Positions 8,949 to 17,479 of a stretch of DNA of 64,000 nucleotides are shown in pieces (position 1 is the first letter of the stretch; each line of letters starts with the position of its first letter). Under the pieces are notes generated by a model that did no database searches, was not told the origin of the DNA, and worked only from the letters and a program-made list of their open reading frames with translations. Made by a program: the position numbers and the translations under genes. This stretch comes from Symmachiella dynata. Its GTDB lineage: Bacteria > Planctomycetota > Planctomycetia > Planctomycetales > Planctomycetaceae. The stretch spans positions 2,843,001 through 2,907,000 of the forward strand of contig NZ_CP036276.1 of assembly GCF_007747995.1 (NCBI RefSeq). Direction: 5' to 3'.

Positions 8949-10271
8949 GTGAAACGACACGCCGAGACTTCGCGGAAACTGTGCATCCGTCGAGTGAGCC
9001 TATCGGTTTGCATGGCGATTGTGCTTACGCTCACGATCAACGTGCGCGTTCAAGCAGATCTGCCCGGACAACTTGGCAAAGGTCTGGGCGGAGCGGGCAA
9101 GAAGCTTGATCGGAACGCGATTCGCGCGGAGATTGAGAAGGCGCGGCGCGAAATGGAACAGAAACATCGCGAAATGGAGAAGTCGCGTTCGAAAAAGAGC
9201 AGTCGATCCACGCGGAAGCGGTCCACACGGAGCCGGTCGACACGCAAACGGTCGTCCTCCGGCCGCAGCACAGCAAGATCAGCGTTTGGGTATCGAGTCG
9301 CGACGGGACAAAAGTTTGCGTACTCCGTCCAATTGGCTTGGAAGGTGGGGGGAGTGGAGAAACGGATTGTGGGGCAACCGCTGTACCAAGTGCGTTATCG
9401 AAACGGGAAAAAATCGACCATGCTGGTCGTGGGACGATTTCGACACTTGCGCAAAAAGTCGGGCGAGGAAAACTTTCGGCATCTCGCTCGGCAAGATTAT
9501 TGGCTCGAGTCCGTGCAAAATTTGGAATCGAAAAATCTGGGGGCGGGGGGACATCAGGCGGTCGGAGAAGTGGACTTGCCCTACCTGATGGATGAATTCG
9601 TGACCCTGCGGCAACTCGTCATCCCGCATCTGCCTTATGCGGAGGACGGTAAGGAAGGCAAGACCGAGAATGCTGTACTGACGCACTCTGCGGATGGGCC
9701 GACAATCTGGCGCGGGTTCACAGGCTCGGGGAGCCAAGGCAAATCATTCTCGTCGGTCACAGCCAAGCCGTTGGGAGGTTCGAGTGTGCAACTCGACACT
9801 CGTCGTGGCTTTGAAAACAAAGCGGACAATTTCTCCGCGGTTTATGCGTCCAGTGGAATCTTTGACAAGTCGCGCGGTTTGATGGAGCGGCTACGAGGGA
9901 CGTATACCGTTGTTGAGGGTGGCCAGAAGCTGACCGTTTCCATCCATGTCCAGCGGCTCTACGGCGAAGGGTTGGCGAAAGCCAAAACGACAGCACAGCA
10001 AAATATGCAAGAGATGCCCAGCGCTGCGTTGCCGGTGGAAGCAATGCGCAAACCGCTCGCTTCAACGTATCGCGAATCCTATTCCGCAGACCGCCTGCCT
10101 CGTCAGGGGACTGCTGTTGGTTATTACGATGAATCGATGAATCAACACTTCCGCGCAATCTATTTAGGACGCCGCTCGGACGGAGAAGCCAAAATCCAAT
10201 TCTCCGGCAGCCGCGAGATCCGCTACGTGCGTCCCTCGAAGATGAAACAGCTGGGGACTGAGAAATCGTAA
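8949..10271 (+). CDS. Secreted protein with Arg/Ser-rich linker, unknown function
   Basis: A 440-residue protein starting at a GTG, with GGGAG about 16 bases upstream. Residues 1-36 form a signal peptide (basic head, then VSLSVCMAIVLTLTINV, ending VQA). Residues about 53-80 are a charged helix (AEIEKARREMEQKHREMEK), followed by an Arg/Ser-rich tract at about 79-110 made of repeated STRKRS and STRSRS units. The remaining 330 residues look like a beta-rich globular domain with no match I recognise. The last 50 residues (YYDESMNQHFRAIYLGRRSDG) may form a small SH3-like unit. It runs convergently with the M56 gene, with only 19 bases between the stops. Confidence 0.7.
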   Translation: MKRHAETSRKLCIRRVSLSVCMAIVLTLTINVRVQADLPGQLGKGLGGAGKKLDRNAIRAEIEKARREMEQKHREMEKSRSKKSSRSTRKRSTRSRSTRKRSSSGRSTARSAFGYRVATGQKFAYSVQLAWKVGGVEKRIVGQPLYQVRYRNGKKSTMLVVGRFRHLRKKSGEENFRHLARQDYWLESVQNLESKNLGAGGHQAVGEVDLPYLMDEFVTLRQLVIPHLPYAEDGKEGKTENAVLTHSADGPTIWRGFTGSGSQGKSFSSVTAKPLGGSSVQLDTRRGFENKADNFSAVYASSGIFDKSRGLMERLRGTYTVVEGGQKLTVSIHVQRLYGEGLAKAKTTAQQNMQEMPSAALPVEAMRKPLASTYRESYSADRLPRQGTAVGYYDESMNQHFRAIYLGRRSDGEAKIQFSGSREIRYVRPSKMKQLGTEKS

Positions 10272-10290
10272 TGTCCCGTTTCGCAGGCGG

Positions 10291-13200
10291 CTATTCGCCG
10301 TCGACTTCCAGTGCTTTCTTTAGCGCGCCGCCGACGGCGCCGGCGTTGGTGGCGAGGATTTTGCCGTCGCGGCCGATGAGGATGTACTTGGGGAAACCGG
10401 TCACGCCGTAGGCGGCAGCGATTTTTGATTTGTCGCCGATGCGCACTTGTGGCCAAGTGAGTTTTTGCTTGCGGATAAACTCTTTCCAGATCGTGTCGTT
10501 CTCGTCACCGCTGATCCCGATCATGGCGAAATCCTGGTACTCGCTCAATTCGGCATAGGCCTTTTTTAGCTTAGGCATTGAGGCAACGCATGGTTTGCAA
10601 TTGGTCGACCAGAAGTAGAGCAGCACGACTTTGCCGCGATGATTTTTCAGGCTCAGCTTTGTTCCGTCCAGTGACGTGAAATCAAAGGCCGGGGCATCTT
10701 GGCCAAATCGCAGCGATTTTTTCTTGGTGCGTTTTACGCTGGCCCGATTGTCGTTGATGCTGATCCTCCGCAGGGTGGGAAGGTTGGTCTGCACACTTCG
10801 TACGGCTGCGGGGCTTAAACGATTTGTGGTTTCAACCGTCAGGTACTCCAACGATTTTAGTTTTTCGATCTCCTGGAGTCCCTCATCCGTGATGGGGGCG
10901 TTGACCGTGAGCATGTTCAATTTCGGCATGTCGCCAAGATGGACTAAGGCATCGTCTGTGATCTCTTCGCCGGTAATGGTTAGGCGCTCCATTTGACGAA
11001 ATCCAGCGAGATTCTCGACTCCCGCGTTGGTGAGCGAACTCCCCTGCAGCCACTTCAAATTCTCGCAGTTTTTCAGTCCGACAATATCCTCGTCGCGCAG
11101 GCCGCTCATGCCCAGTTTTTCCAGCGCCGGCATACCCGAAAAATCCAGCCCTTGCTCACCGGGCGTGGGCCGCATCGGTCCCTGGTACCAAAGCTCGGTC
11201 AGGTTTGTCAGTCCGTTCAAGCGGGAGACCCCTTGGAATGTGATACCGGCGTTTTTTTTGTTGTGATAAATGTTGAGGTAACGCAATTCCTTGAGGGCCG
11301 ATAACTGGGCCAAGCCATCGTCGGTGATGTTGTTGGTCTGCACGGCAAGCCATTTTAGTCCGTCCAGTTTGGCAAGTTCGGCTGCACCGGCATCGGTGAA
11401 TTCCGAACCGTATGTCGTGAGACGCTCGAGTTTTGAAAGCTTGCCTAAGTGCTTCAGGCCGTCATCACTGATGAATCCGGTATCGCGCCGTCCACCGATT
11501 GAAACACTCTTGAGGTTTTTCAGCTTCGAGATTTGTTCGAGAATTCCATCGGGATCGCCGACATCGGCAAAATCTAGTACCTCCAGCGATGACATTTCGG
11601 AGAGTCCGCTCATTCCAGCGCTGGTGATTCTAGGCCGTTTGCTCTGACGGGAGACCCTCAATTTGAGTTGCTTGAGAGATGTCAGCGGTCGGAGTCGTTT
11701 GACCCCGGCATCGTTGATATTTGTGTGCCACAGATTCAGATGTTTCAATTGAGGCAACTGCGCCACATATTTCATGCTGTCGTCGTCAATCAACGTATTG
11801 CCACTAAGATCCAGTGCTTCGAGAGACTTCGATTTCTTCAGCCGCGCCAGATGCGCGTTTTTAAAGAATATTCCGCCTGAAATGTATTTCAAATTGGGGA
11901 GCCGCATGACGGCGTCAAATCCGCGGCCCGGTATGCCGGCAAAGGGGAGGTTGAGCTCAGTTAGCTGGTTTAGGTTGGACAGATGCGCTAACCCCGCATC
12001 GTCCCATTTTGCTTTGCCGAGCGACAATGTTTCCAGCGATGTCAACTCGCCGATGCTCCGCAAGCTGTCGTTATCAGCTTGCTCTGAAAAATACATGAGC
12101 TTTTCTAATTTGCGGAGCGGCTTTAAGGCTCGCAGGCCGGGGCCGGTGACATGTGTGTATTGGATCGTGAGTTCCGTCAATCCCGTCAGATGGCCCAAAT
12201 GCCGCGCTTGTGCATTCCCAAAACGATACGAATCGCCATTGCCAGGCTCCGGATAGACAAAGACCTCATACAGGTCGTCGGGGTGGAGGTTGGTGATCCA
12301 GGATGTATTGGCAGCCCCCGCTTTTTTGATTTCCAATTTGACTTGAGCACCGGGGGGAATCTCCACAGCTCCTTGAGCTTGGCCGAGATATTTCCAGTCC
12401 CAATCGCGGCGATAGTCAAATCGCTTGAAGTACGTATCCCACCATTCGAGTTCTTTTTCGGTGGCGATATACAGTACGCCGACCGATTGGTTTTTGGGAA
12501 AATGCAGTACGCGACCCGCTTGGTCATTGCTGGTTGCTGCGGTTGTGGATTCGTTATCGGCGTAGGCGAGTTTGATGGTTGCCAATGGGACCACAACCAG
12601 CAGACCGGCCAGCGCCGAGAGGATCACCCAGCGTCGGGCCAGTGGCGAATTGGACAGGCCCCGTTTTAACCGCGCTAGCCTCGACATGATCTGCGAGGAA
12701 CGGGCCATTGAGATTGCCGCCGTCGCGGGAGGATGTGACACGGCTGCCAGCGCAACGCGGGCCAGCGTGCCGGAGTAGCGTGCCACATCCCCCACACTAT
12801 CGGCAGCGACGGCGTCGGCGACTTCTTCGCAAGCCATGGAGTGGGCGCTGGTGGCTCTCCACGTTAGTGGATGAAACCAGAGTGGAATCGTGATCCACTG
12901 CGAAACGCCCATCCAGATTAGATCGCGAGATTTCACGTGCGTCAGTTCGTGCGCGAATATCGCCGGCAGTTCCTGGGCAAACTGTTTCTTCGCCATTCGC
13001 GCCGGCAGCACGACGATCGGCCGCAATAACCCGGCGACGAAGGGGACATCGGTTTCGTTCGAGAGCCGTAAGTCGAAGTCGCCGAAAATGTCGAGTCGGT
13101 CGGCGACGCTGCGGAGTCGTCGCGCCGATTGCTTTGGAGCCGGGATGCTACGGGATAATAAATTCCGAATCCGGAGTTGTGCCGACGTCCAACGCATAGC

Positions 13201-13689
13201 TAGCAAACTCGTGCCAACGGCCCAGACGCTGGCCAACAACCACATGGCCCACGGACTCTTGGCCGCCAATTGAGGGGGCTCTGCGGGAATTGCCGCTGCG
13301 GCGGTGGCTACCTCTTCCACGGGCAAAAACAATTCGAGGGGGAATTCGGTCTCGGAGTTGATTGGCGGCAGTTTGGAAATGTCAGCGACAGTTCCCGCCC
13401 CCCTGAGCAGGGGTTGCGTCATGGCGACCATGGTGGGGGCTTCGGCCACGGGTTCCACTGCTGCTACTTGTTGTTCGACTAGAACAGCGATTTTTGGCAA
13501 GCAGGTCGCCGCCATGACAATCAGCACGGCAATGGATGTGAATCGCCAAAGTTGGACGCGCCAGCGAGGGTTGCAGTGGGCGAGGGCGGCGTGCAAACCC
13601 CAAGCGGCGATCAATACGACTGAGAGTCGCAAACAGAGATCCCAGAGGAGTGGCATTTCGATAAAAAATTCTGACCAAGCGCGTGTCAT
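10291..13689 (-). CDS. BlaR1-like M56 metallopeptidase fused to leucine-rich repeats and a TlpA-type thioredoxin domain
   Basis: A 1132-residue fusion. Residues 1-375 form an M56 domain: hydrophobic segments near 15-37, 50-68, 147-166 and 353-375, the zinc motif HELTH at 247-251, and a downstream MACEEVADAVA that supplies the third ligand. After the last membrane helix, about residues 400-985 form leucine-rich repeats of the GLxxLxxLxxLxxLxLxxTxITDxG type. Residues about 1000-1132 are a redoxin/TlpA domain with CKPC at 1031-1034 and the cis-proline segment GFPKYILIG. Classical BlaR1 ends in a penicillin-binding sensor; here the extracytoplasmic part is LRR plus thioredoxin. The gene overlaps the BlaI gene by ATGA, so the two are translationally coupled. 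I infer a thiol- or protein-sensing anti-repressor. Confidence 0.9.
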   Translation of the reverse strand: MTRAWSEFFIEMPLLWDLCLRLSVVLIAAWGLHAALAHCNPRWRVQLWRFTSIAVLIVMAATCLPKIAVLVEQQVAAVEPVAEAPTMVAMTQPLLRGAGTVADISKLPPINSETEFPLELFLPVEEVATAAAAIPAEPPQLAAKSPWAMWLLASVWAVGTSLLAMRWTSAQLRIRNLLSRSIPAPKQSARRLRSVADRLDIFGDFDLRLSNETDVPFVAGLLRPIVVLPARMAKKQFAQELPAIFAHELTHVKSRDLIWMGVSQWITIPLWFHPLTWRATSAHSMACEEVADAVAADSVGDVARYSGTLARVALAAVSHPPATAAISMARSSQIMSRLARLKRGLSNSPLARRWVILSALAGLLVVVPLATIKLAYADNESTTAATSNDQAGRVLHFPKNQSVGVLYIATEKELEWWDTYFKRFDYRRDWDWKYLGQAQGAVEIPPGAQVKLEIKKAGAANTSWITNLHPDDLYEVFVYPEPGNGDSYRFGNAQARHLGHLTGLTELTIQYTHVTGPGLRALKPLRKLEKLMYFSEQADNDSLRSIGELTSLETLSLGKAKWDDAGLAHLSNLNQLTELNLPFAGIPGRGFDAVMRLPNLKYISGGIFFKNAHLARLKKSKSLEALDLSGNTLIDDDSMKYVAQLPQLKHLNLWHTNINDAGVKRLRPLTSLKQLKLRVSRQSKRPRITSAGMSGLSEMSSLEVLDFADVGDPDGILEQISKLKNLKSVSIGGRRDTGFISDDGLKHLGKLSKLERLTTYGSEFTDAGAAELAKLDGLKWLAVQTNNITDDGLAQLSALKELRYLNIYHNKKNAGITFQGVSRLNGLTNLTELWYQGPMRPTPGEQGLDFSGMPALEKLGMSGLRDEDIVGLKNCENLKWLQGSSLTNAGVENLAGFRQMERLTITGEEITDDALVHLGDMPKLNMLTVNAPITDEGLQEIEKLKSLEYLTVETTNRLSPAAVRSVQTNLPTLRRISINDNRASVKRTKKKSLRFGQDAPAFDFTSLDGTKLSLKNHRGKVVLLYFWSTNCKPCVASMPKLKKAYAELSEYQDFAMIGISGDENDTIWKEFIRKQKLTWPQVRIGDKSKIAAAYGVTGFPKYILIGRDGKILATNAGAVGGALKKALEVDGE

Positions 13690-14084
13690 GATTTTCTCCG
13701 ACGTGATTTTCGAGGCGGGGAGGGTTCGGCCACTTTTTCCTGGGCCAGTTCCTGCAACTGCCGGACTTCCTCTTCCGACAGGTTTTCGTTCTTGATCAGT
13801 TGTGCGATCAATTCGACCGAAGAACCGCTACAAAAAATCTCCGCCAGTCGCTGCGTCATTTTCTTAAACGCGGTGGGGGCGGAGTTCTTCGCGCTGTAAT
13901 AGAATGCTTTGCCCTGTTTTTTGCGGGTGACATGGTCTTTGTCCATCAAGACGCGGAGCACGGACCGCAATGCGGGGTTGGTGAGGGGGCGCTCGACATG
14001 CTCGAGGATTTCGGCCGGTTTCAGCGAGCCGTGTTGCCACAGCACTTGCATGACTTCCAATTCACCGGGGGTCAGCGACTTCAT
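13686..14084 (-). CDS. BlaI/MecI/CopY family transcriptional repressor
   Basis: A 132-residue winged-helix repressor starting MKSLTPGELEVMQVLWQHG; I prefer this ATG (AGGATC upstream) to an in-frame TTG 17 codons earlier. The DNA-binding part is residues 1-70, with the family pattern LKPAEILEHV and SVLRVLMDKDHVTRKKQGKAFYYSA. Residues 75-115 form the dimerisation helices, and the end is a basic RKSRRRKS tail. Family members repress their own operon until a BlaR1-type M56 protease inactivates them. The adjoining M56 gene overlaps the stop codon by four bases. The upstream region holds three copies of a 17-bp repeat that are candidate operators. Confidence 0.92.
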   Translation of the reverse strand: MKSLTPGELEVMQVLWQHGSLKPAEILEHVERPLTNPALRSVLRVLMDKDHVTRKKQGKAFYYSAKNSAPTAFKKMTQRLAEIFCSGSSVELIAQLIKNENLSEEEVRQLQELAQEKVAEPSPPRKSRRRKS

Positions 14085-14118
14085 CCGCGCGATCCTTTTT
14101 GCAGTTGGCGGCCCAACA

Positions 14119-14200
14119 TGAAGAAAATACAACACATCTAAGTGAAGAGATTACAACACTTGGTGGTGCAGTTCAAGCGCAAAGTGAAGAAAAATCAACA
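14119..14200 (-). promoter_or_regulatory. Three iteron-like repeats, candidate BlaI operators
   Basis: TGAAGAAAATACAACAC (14119-14135) and TGAAGAGATTACAACAC (14143-14159) match at 15 of 17 positions and start 24 bases apart. A weaker third copy, TGAAGAAAAATCAACA, lies at 14185-14200. They sit 35-116 bases upstream of the BlaI start. On the minus strand the middle copy overlaps a possible -10 box (TGTAAT), with TTGAAC 15 bases further upstream. AAGTG and CACTT arms also form a dyad around the middle copy. Binding by BlaI is inferred from position. Confidence 0.5.
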
Positions 14201-14267
14201 GTTTCAAAGGAACTGGAATATGAGCGACGCTGTTTGCTTTTGTCGCCAAGTCCGCCGTCGGGATAAG

Positions 14268-15584
14268 CTAACCGGCAGCGCTGCGTTCCAGTGACTCCAC
14301 CACGCGCGAAAACTCGGCGTCGCTGCGACTGAGTAGCTGCAGCAATCGGGCGAGCGTTAAGACGGCGTCGCAGGTGGGAGCAGATTCCCGGAACCAGTAA
14401 CGGCCCGACACAGCGCTGCCGCCGTAGACCGCTGAGTTGTCGGTCATTGTGCGTGACATCGACTCGGACGTTGCGTCGCAAGAAATCGCGCCGGGGACTT
14501 GTGCGGCAACAGATTCCTCCACAACGACCGGTTCGCCGGGATGTTGCGTTTGCATATAGCGGAGGAGCAAGCGGGTGATGTCGAGCGGCGCTATGATTTC
14601 GCCCCGTTCGTCCAACACGTGACAGGTGCGGGCATCGTCTTCGATAAGGAGTCCCAAATGCGCGCGGTGTAGCCGGACTTCATCGGCGAGCAATTTATGG
14701 TCGGCATCCCCGGCAGCCAGTGAACCGCGTTGCCGTAGCGAGGTCTTGGTGAAGAACAATTCGCAGGGGAGTTTTTCAAAGGTGCGGGTGAGCAGATCTC
14801 CGACCAAGTCGCTGCAACAACCGCAGACCACTTTGAGTGGTCGTAGCGCGTGAAAATGTTTTCCCAGTGCGGCTTCGTAAGGGAGGGCAGCATGAAAGGC
14901 GCGCAGTTGTCCGGCTTGGCGGCTTGGTCGCGGGTTGGGGCCGTCGGCCAATTGTTCGATCTCGTTTAATGTCGTCCCGGTAGAGATGGGGACGGCGCCG
15001 GCTGATTCAAAATCCAATCCGGTCCAGACCGGGCTGCAGCCTGCTCCGGTGACGAAGACGCCCGCAGTGGCTTGCATGTGATTGACGGCGAACGAAAAAC
15101 AGGGCCGTGTTACTTGACCGACGTCGATCACGCGGCAGCTCATTGTGCGTAGCGCCCGCACCACGCCGACTGCAATATCGGGTGAACTGGGCCGCTCATC
15201 GAATCCCACCACCACCATTGGTCCGAGTCTCACCGACGAGATGTCCATCGGTGCGTGCAGTCCTTCGCGGGCTTTGAGCGGTGAGCTGCGCCACAACAGT
15301 CCCGCCAACCCGGCTGCATAGGCGGCTGCGCGTTCGCGGTTGAGTTCGTTGAGGTAAATACCGCGAACGCCTTCGTCGGTGAGCAAGCTGTCGCGATGAA
15401 TACGGTTTTCCGTTTCCTTGAGATGCACGACGGTTCGCGGTGGGATTTGTCCCGTATCGTGACGATGCACGCATTCGCGGCAAGCGGGATAAAACGCCGA
15501 CAGCCGCGCCAGATGCACCGATTGTGAAATCAATCCCCGTTCGCCGGGGCATTGGTATTTCGTGGTTGGCTCGGTTGTGGGCAT
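14268..15584 (-). CDS. Degenerate phosphomannomutase/phosphoglucomutase homologue with N-terminal Cys motif
   Basis: A 438-residue protein with the phosphohexomutase layout. GVRGIYLNELN (72-82), VVVGFDERPSSPDIA (124-138) and VIDVGQVTRPCFSFAV match domain 1. The catalytic loop, normally TASHNP, reads VTGAGCSP (178-185), so the phosphoserine position is not serine. The magnesium loop, normally DGDADR, reads IEDDART. A sugar-loop-like VVVEESV remains. The N-terminus adds C12, C35 and C38 with nearby histidines, possibly a zinc knuckle. It is probably not an active mutase; a binding or regulatory role is inference. It stands alone on the minus strand upstream of the BlaI gene, separated from it by the repeat-containing promoter. 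Confidence 0.75.
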   Translation of the reverse strand: MPTTEPTTKYQCPGERGLISQSVHLARLSAFYPACRECVHRHDTGQIPPRTVVHLKETENRIHRDSLLTDEGVRGIYLNELNRERAAAYAAGLAGLLWRSSPLKAREGLHAPMDISSVRLGPMVVVGFDERPSSPDIAVGVVRALRTMSCRVIDVGQVTRPCFSFAVNHMQATAGVFVTGAGCSPVWTGLDFESAGAVPISTGTTLNEIEQLADGPNPRPSRQAGQLRAFHAALPYEAALGKHFHALRPLKVVCGCCSDLVGDLLTRTFEKLPCELFFTKTSLRQRGSLAAGDADHKLLADEVRLHRAHLGLLIEDDARTCHVLDERGEIIAPLDITRLLLRYMQTQHPGEPVVVEESVAAQVPGAISCDATSESMSRTMTDNSAVYGGSAVSGRYWFRESAPTCDAVLTLARLLQLLSRSDAEFSRVVESLERSAAG

Positions 15585-15698
15585 CGGAGTCGCTGTCTTA
15601 TAGTCTGGGAGACTGCTGGGAACGCCGGGAACTGTAGGCGAAACGAAAATCAGCGGTCAAGCAGAGTTTTTTTACCGAGAGGGGATTGGCACAACAAG

Positions 15699-16121
15699 AT
15701 GTCCGACGCACACCGCATGCATCTCAAAGGTCCGTGGCAATATCGCTTGCTTGATAGCGACAGCGAGGCGAACGTGCTGGCTGCTGAGGGCCGCATTAAA
15801 ATGCCGGCCAGTTGGCAGGATTGTTTCGCCGATTATCGGGGAGGGGTGCGGTACGAACGACATTTCAATTGCCCGACCAACCTCGATCCGCACGAGCGGG
15901 TGTATGTGATTTTTGAAGAAATCGGTGGTAACGCGACCGTGCGGTTGAATGAAACGCAGTTGGGCACAGCGGGGGGCGGACCAGCGGGGCCGTTTGAGTT
16001 TGAGATCAAATCGTTGTTGCAGCCGCGTAATTTATTGACCGTGGATGTGGATTTCCGAGGTGGGAACGAACAACCGGGCGGCTTGTGGGCGCCGGTGGCC
16101 TTGGAAATCCGTGGCGGGTGA
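15699..16121 (+). CDS. Small beta-sandwich protein resembling glycoside hydrolase family 2 sugar-binding domain
   Basis: A 140-residue protein, started at MSDAHRMHLKGPWQYRLLD; the in-frame sequence before it overlaps the mutase start and looks non-coding. The pattern KMPASWQD, then GGVRYERHFN, VYVIFEEIGGNATVRLN, PFEFEIKSLLQPRNLLTVDVD and GGLWAPVALEI is that of the jelly-roll sugar-binding domain at the front of beta-galactosidases. There is no catalytic domain and no signal peptide. It may be a carbohydrate-binding fragment, or a domain with another role. A cluster of hairpins follows the stop. Confidence 0.6.
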   Translation: MSDAHRMHLKGPWQYRLLDSDSEANVLAAEGRIKMPASWQDCFADYRGGVRYERHFNCPTNLDPHERVYVIFEEIGGNATVRLNETQLGTAGGGPAGPFEFEIKSLLQPRNLLTVDVDFRGGNEQPGGLWAPVALEIRGG

Positions 16122-16177
16122 CCCCATGGCCGAGAGTGTTGGCCGAAGGTTCGTTTCACGGATTGCGAAAAGTTGTG

Positions 16178-16325
16178 TTTGGCCTTCAGCCAAAGCAATC
16201 TTTGTCGACCAATTTCCCAGGGCGTTGCCCTGGGCTAAGGTGTGATTGGCCGTTGGCCAAAGGAATTGACTCTGACGAACTCGCAAGAATCACACGCATT
16301 TGACATTGCACTGGCAAAGCCAGTG
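16178..16325. repeat. Cluster of four perfect hairpins between convergent genes
   Basis: Four hairpins lie in 148 bases: TTTGGC/GCCAAA at 16178-16194, CCCAGGGC-GTT-GCCCTGGG at 16216-16234, TTGGCC-GTT-GGCCAA at 16246-16260 and CACTGGC-AAA-GCCAGTG at 16309-16325. The last three have exactly three-base loops. The last is followed by GCACCCA, matching the ends of the other repeat elements. They could act as a bidirectional terminator between the stops at 16121 and 16398, or be a dispersed palindromic repeat. Confidence 0.6.
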
Positions 16326-16397
16326 GCACCCAATTGGGATAGTAAATCTTGATGCACAACCCGGGAGAACGCCCTAGTTGCAGGAGCAGCCTGTCAG

Positions 16398-17303
16398 TTA
16401 GGCGGCGGCTTCGATGGATTGATTTTGCTCGGTGTGTGCGAAATAACCGATGGCGATGGGGGCGTCTTGGTTGTCGTGCATGGGGCGGGTTAGTTCGATG
16501 CGGGCGCCGTGGGGGAAGACAGCGGCGACTTTGATGCGGACTTCTTCGCCGTTGACTGTTTCGCATTCGATTTGCGGCGCGACGGGCAGGGGGGGGCAAA
16601 AGGTGAGGTGTACGTTGGCGCGGTTTTGTCCTGCGGCGAATTTGGCGACGGTGACCCCTTCGACGGTGACGCTGCCATCGTCGGCGTCGCTACGTGTCAT
16701 CCATTGGGAAACTTCAGGGGCGTGCCACGGCATGTCTTCGTTCTCCGTTTCGATGGGGCCTGCGGTGGGAATCGTTCCCGCGAGTCGTGCTTCGAGCTGG
16801 GTGTCGATGTCGCTCTCAGCGACGTTGTCAACGGCGACAGGTTCGGTTTTGGCGTCCAGGGTTTTGGGGATGGCCACTTCACGGGTGTTTTGCTGTCGGT
16901 GTCGAAACGTTGTTTCCAACGCGAACACCGCGACCACACTCACGCAGACCACGGTGGCTGAAAACCACCAGGCGCTGGCGGCACTGTCGGGGATCACGAT
17001 GAGTAGCACCATGAGGGGGAAGAGTGTCAGGAACGCCGGCAGGGCGCCCCATAACCAGTGCTCGCCGCGAAAATCGAGTTGATGAAACAATGCGTTGGAG
17101 CCGAGCCCCACGGCGGTTAATAGTACGGCTGTTGCGCAGACCACCGCAGTGGGCGGGGCAGCGGAAAATGCGCCGGCTAACCAGCGGGCGAAGATGGTTA
17201 AGGCCATCAAATTGAGCCCGCACCAAAACGTGCCAGCCACGGCTGACTTCCAAGTCAGCCATCGCTCGCGTCCGTCGATCAACTGTCCGATAAACGCGCC
17301 CAT
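16398..17303 (-). CDS. Membrane protein with soluble C-terminal domain, unknown function
   Basis: A 301-residue protein. The first 130 residues hold about four membrane helices: GTFWCGLNLMALTIFARWLAG, AVVCATAVLLTAVGL, LPAFLTLFPLMVLLIVI and WWFSATVVCVSVVAVFAL. An acidic linker (about 145-200) leads to a soluble domain of about 100 residues (SVTVEGVTVAKFAAGQNRANVHLTF and later strands) that looks beta-rich. I recognise no family for either part. It lies upstream of nothing on its strand except the hairpin cluster and is separated from metK by another repeat element. Confidence 0.7.
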   Translation of the reverse strand: MGAFIGQLIDGRERWLTWKSAVAGTFWCGLNLMALTIFARWLAGAFSAAPPTAVVCATAVLLTAVGLGSNALFHQLDFRGEHWLWGALPAFLTLFPLMVLLIVIPDSAASAWWFSATVVCVSVVAVFALETTFRHRQQNTREVAIPKTLDAKTEPVAVDNVAESDIDTQLEARLAGTIPTAGPIETENEDMPWHAPEVSQWMTRSDADDGSVTVEGVTVAKFAAGQNRANVHLTFCPPLPVAPQIECETVNGEEVRIKVAAVFPHGARIELTRPMHDNQDAPIAIGYFAHTEQNQSIEAAA

Positions 17304-17350
17304 CCCTCGCCTCCGTGGTTGTGGATGTGGAAGTTGTCAAACGCGGCAGC

Positions 17351-17465
17351 CGGCCGTTCAACGGCCGGGATTTACTCAATTGTTGGGTGCCACTGCTGGC
17401 TTGTCCAGCAGTGTTTTTGTCTGTCACGCGGTTTGCACTGGCGGGCAAGCCGCCAGTGGCACCCT
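17351..17465. repeat. Palindromic repeat element with GGGTGCCAC/GTGGCACCC ends
   Basis: A hairpin CGGCCGTT/AACGGCCG (17351-17367) is followed by TGGGTGCCACTG at 17384, a 9-bp stem hairpin at 17391-17413 followed by TTTTTGT, another 9-bp stem hairpin at 17436-17458, and CAGTGGCACCC ending at 17464. The outer ends are inverted repeats of the same type as in the element at 981-1140. It lies in the gap just downstream of metK, and the hairpin plus T-run at 17391-17418 could end a plus-strand transcript. Confidence 0.5.
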
Positions 17466-17479
17466 TATTCAGGGGGCTG

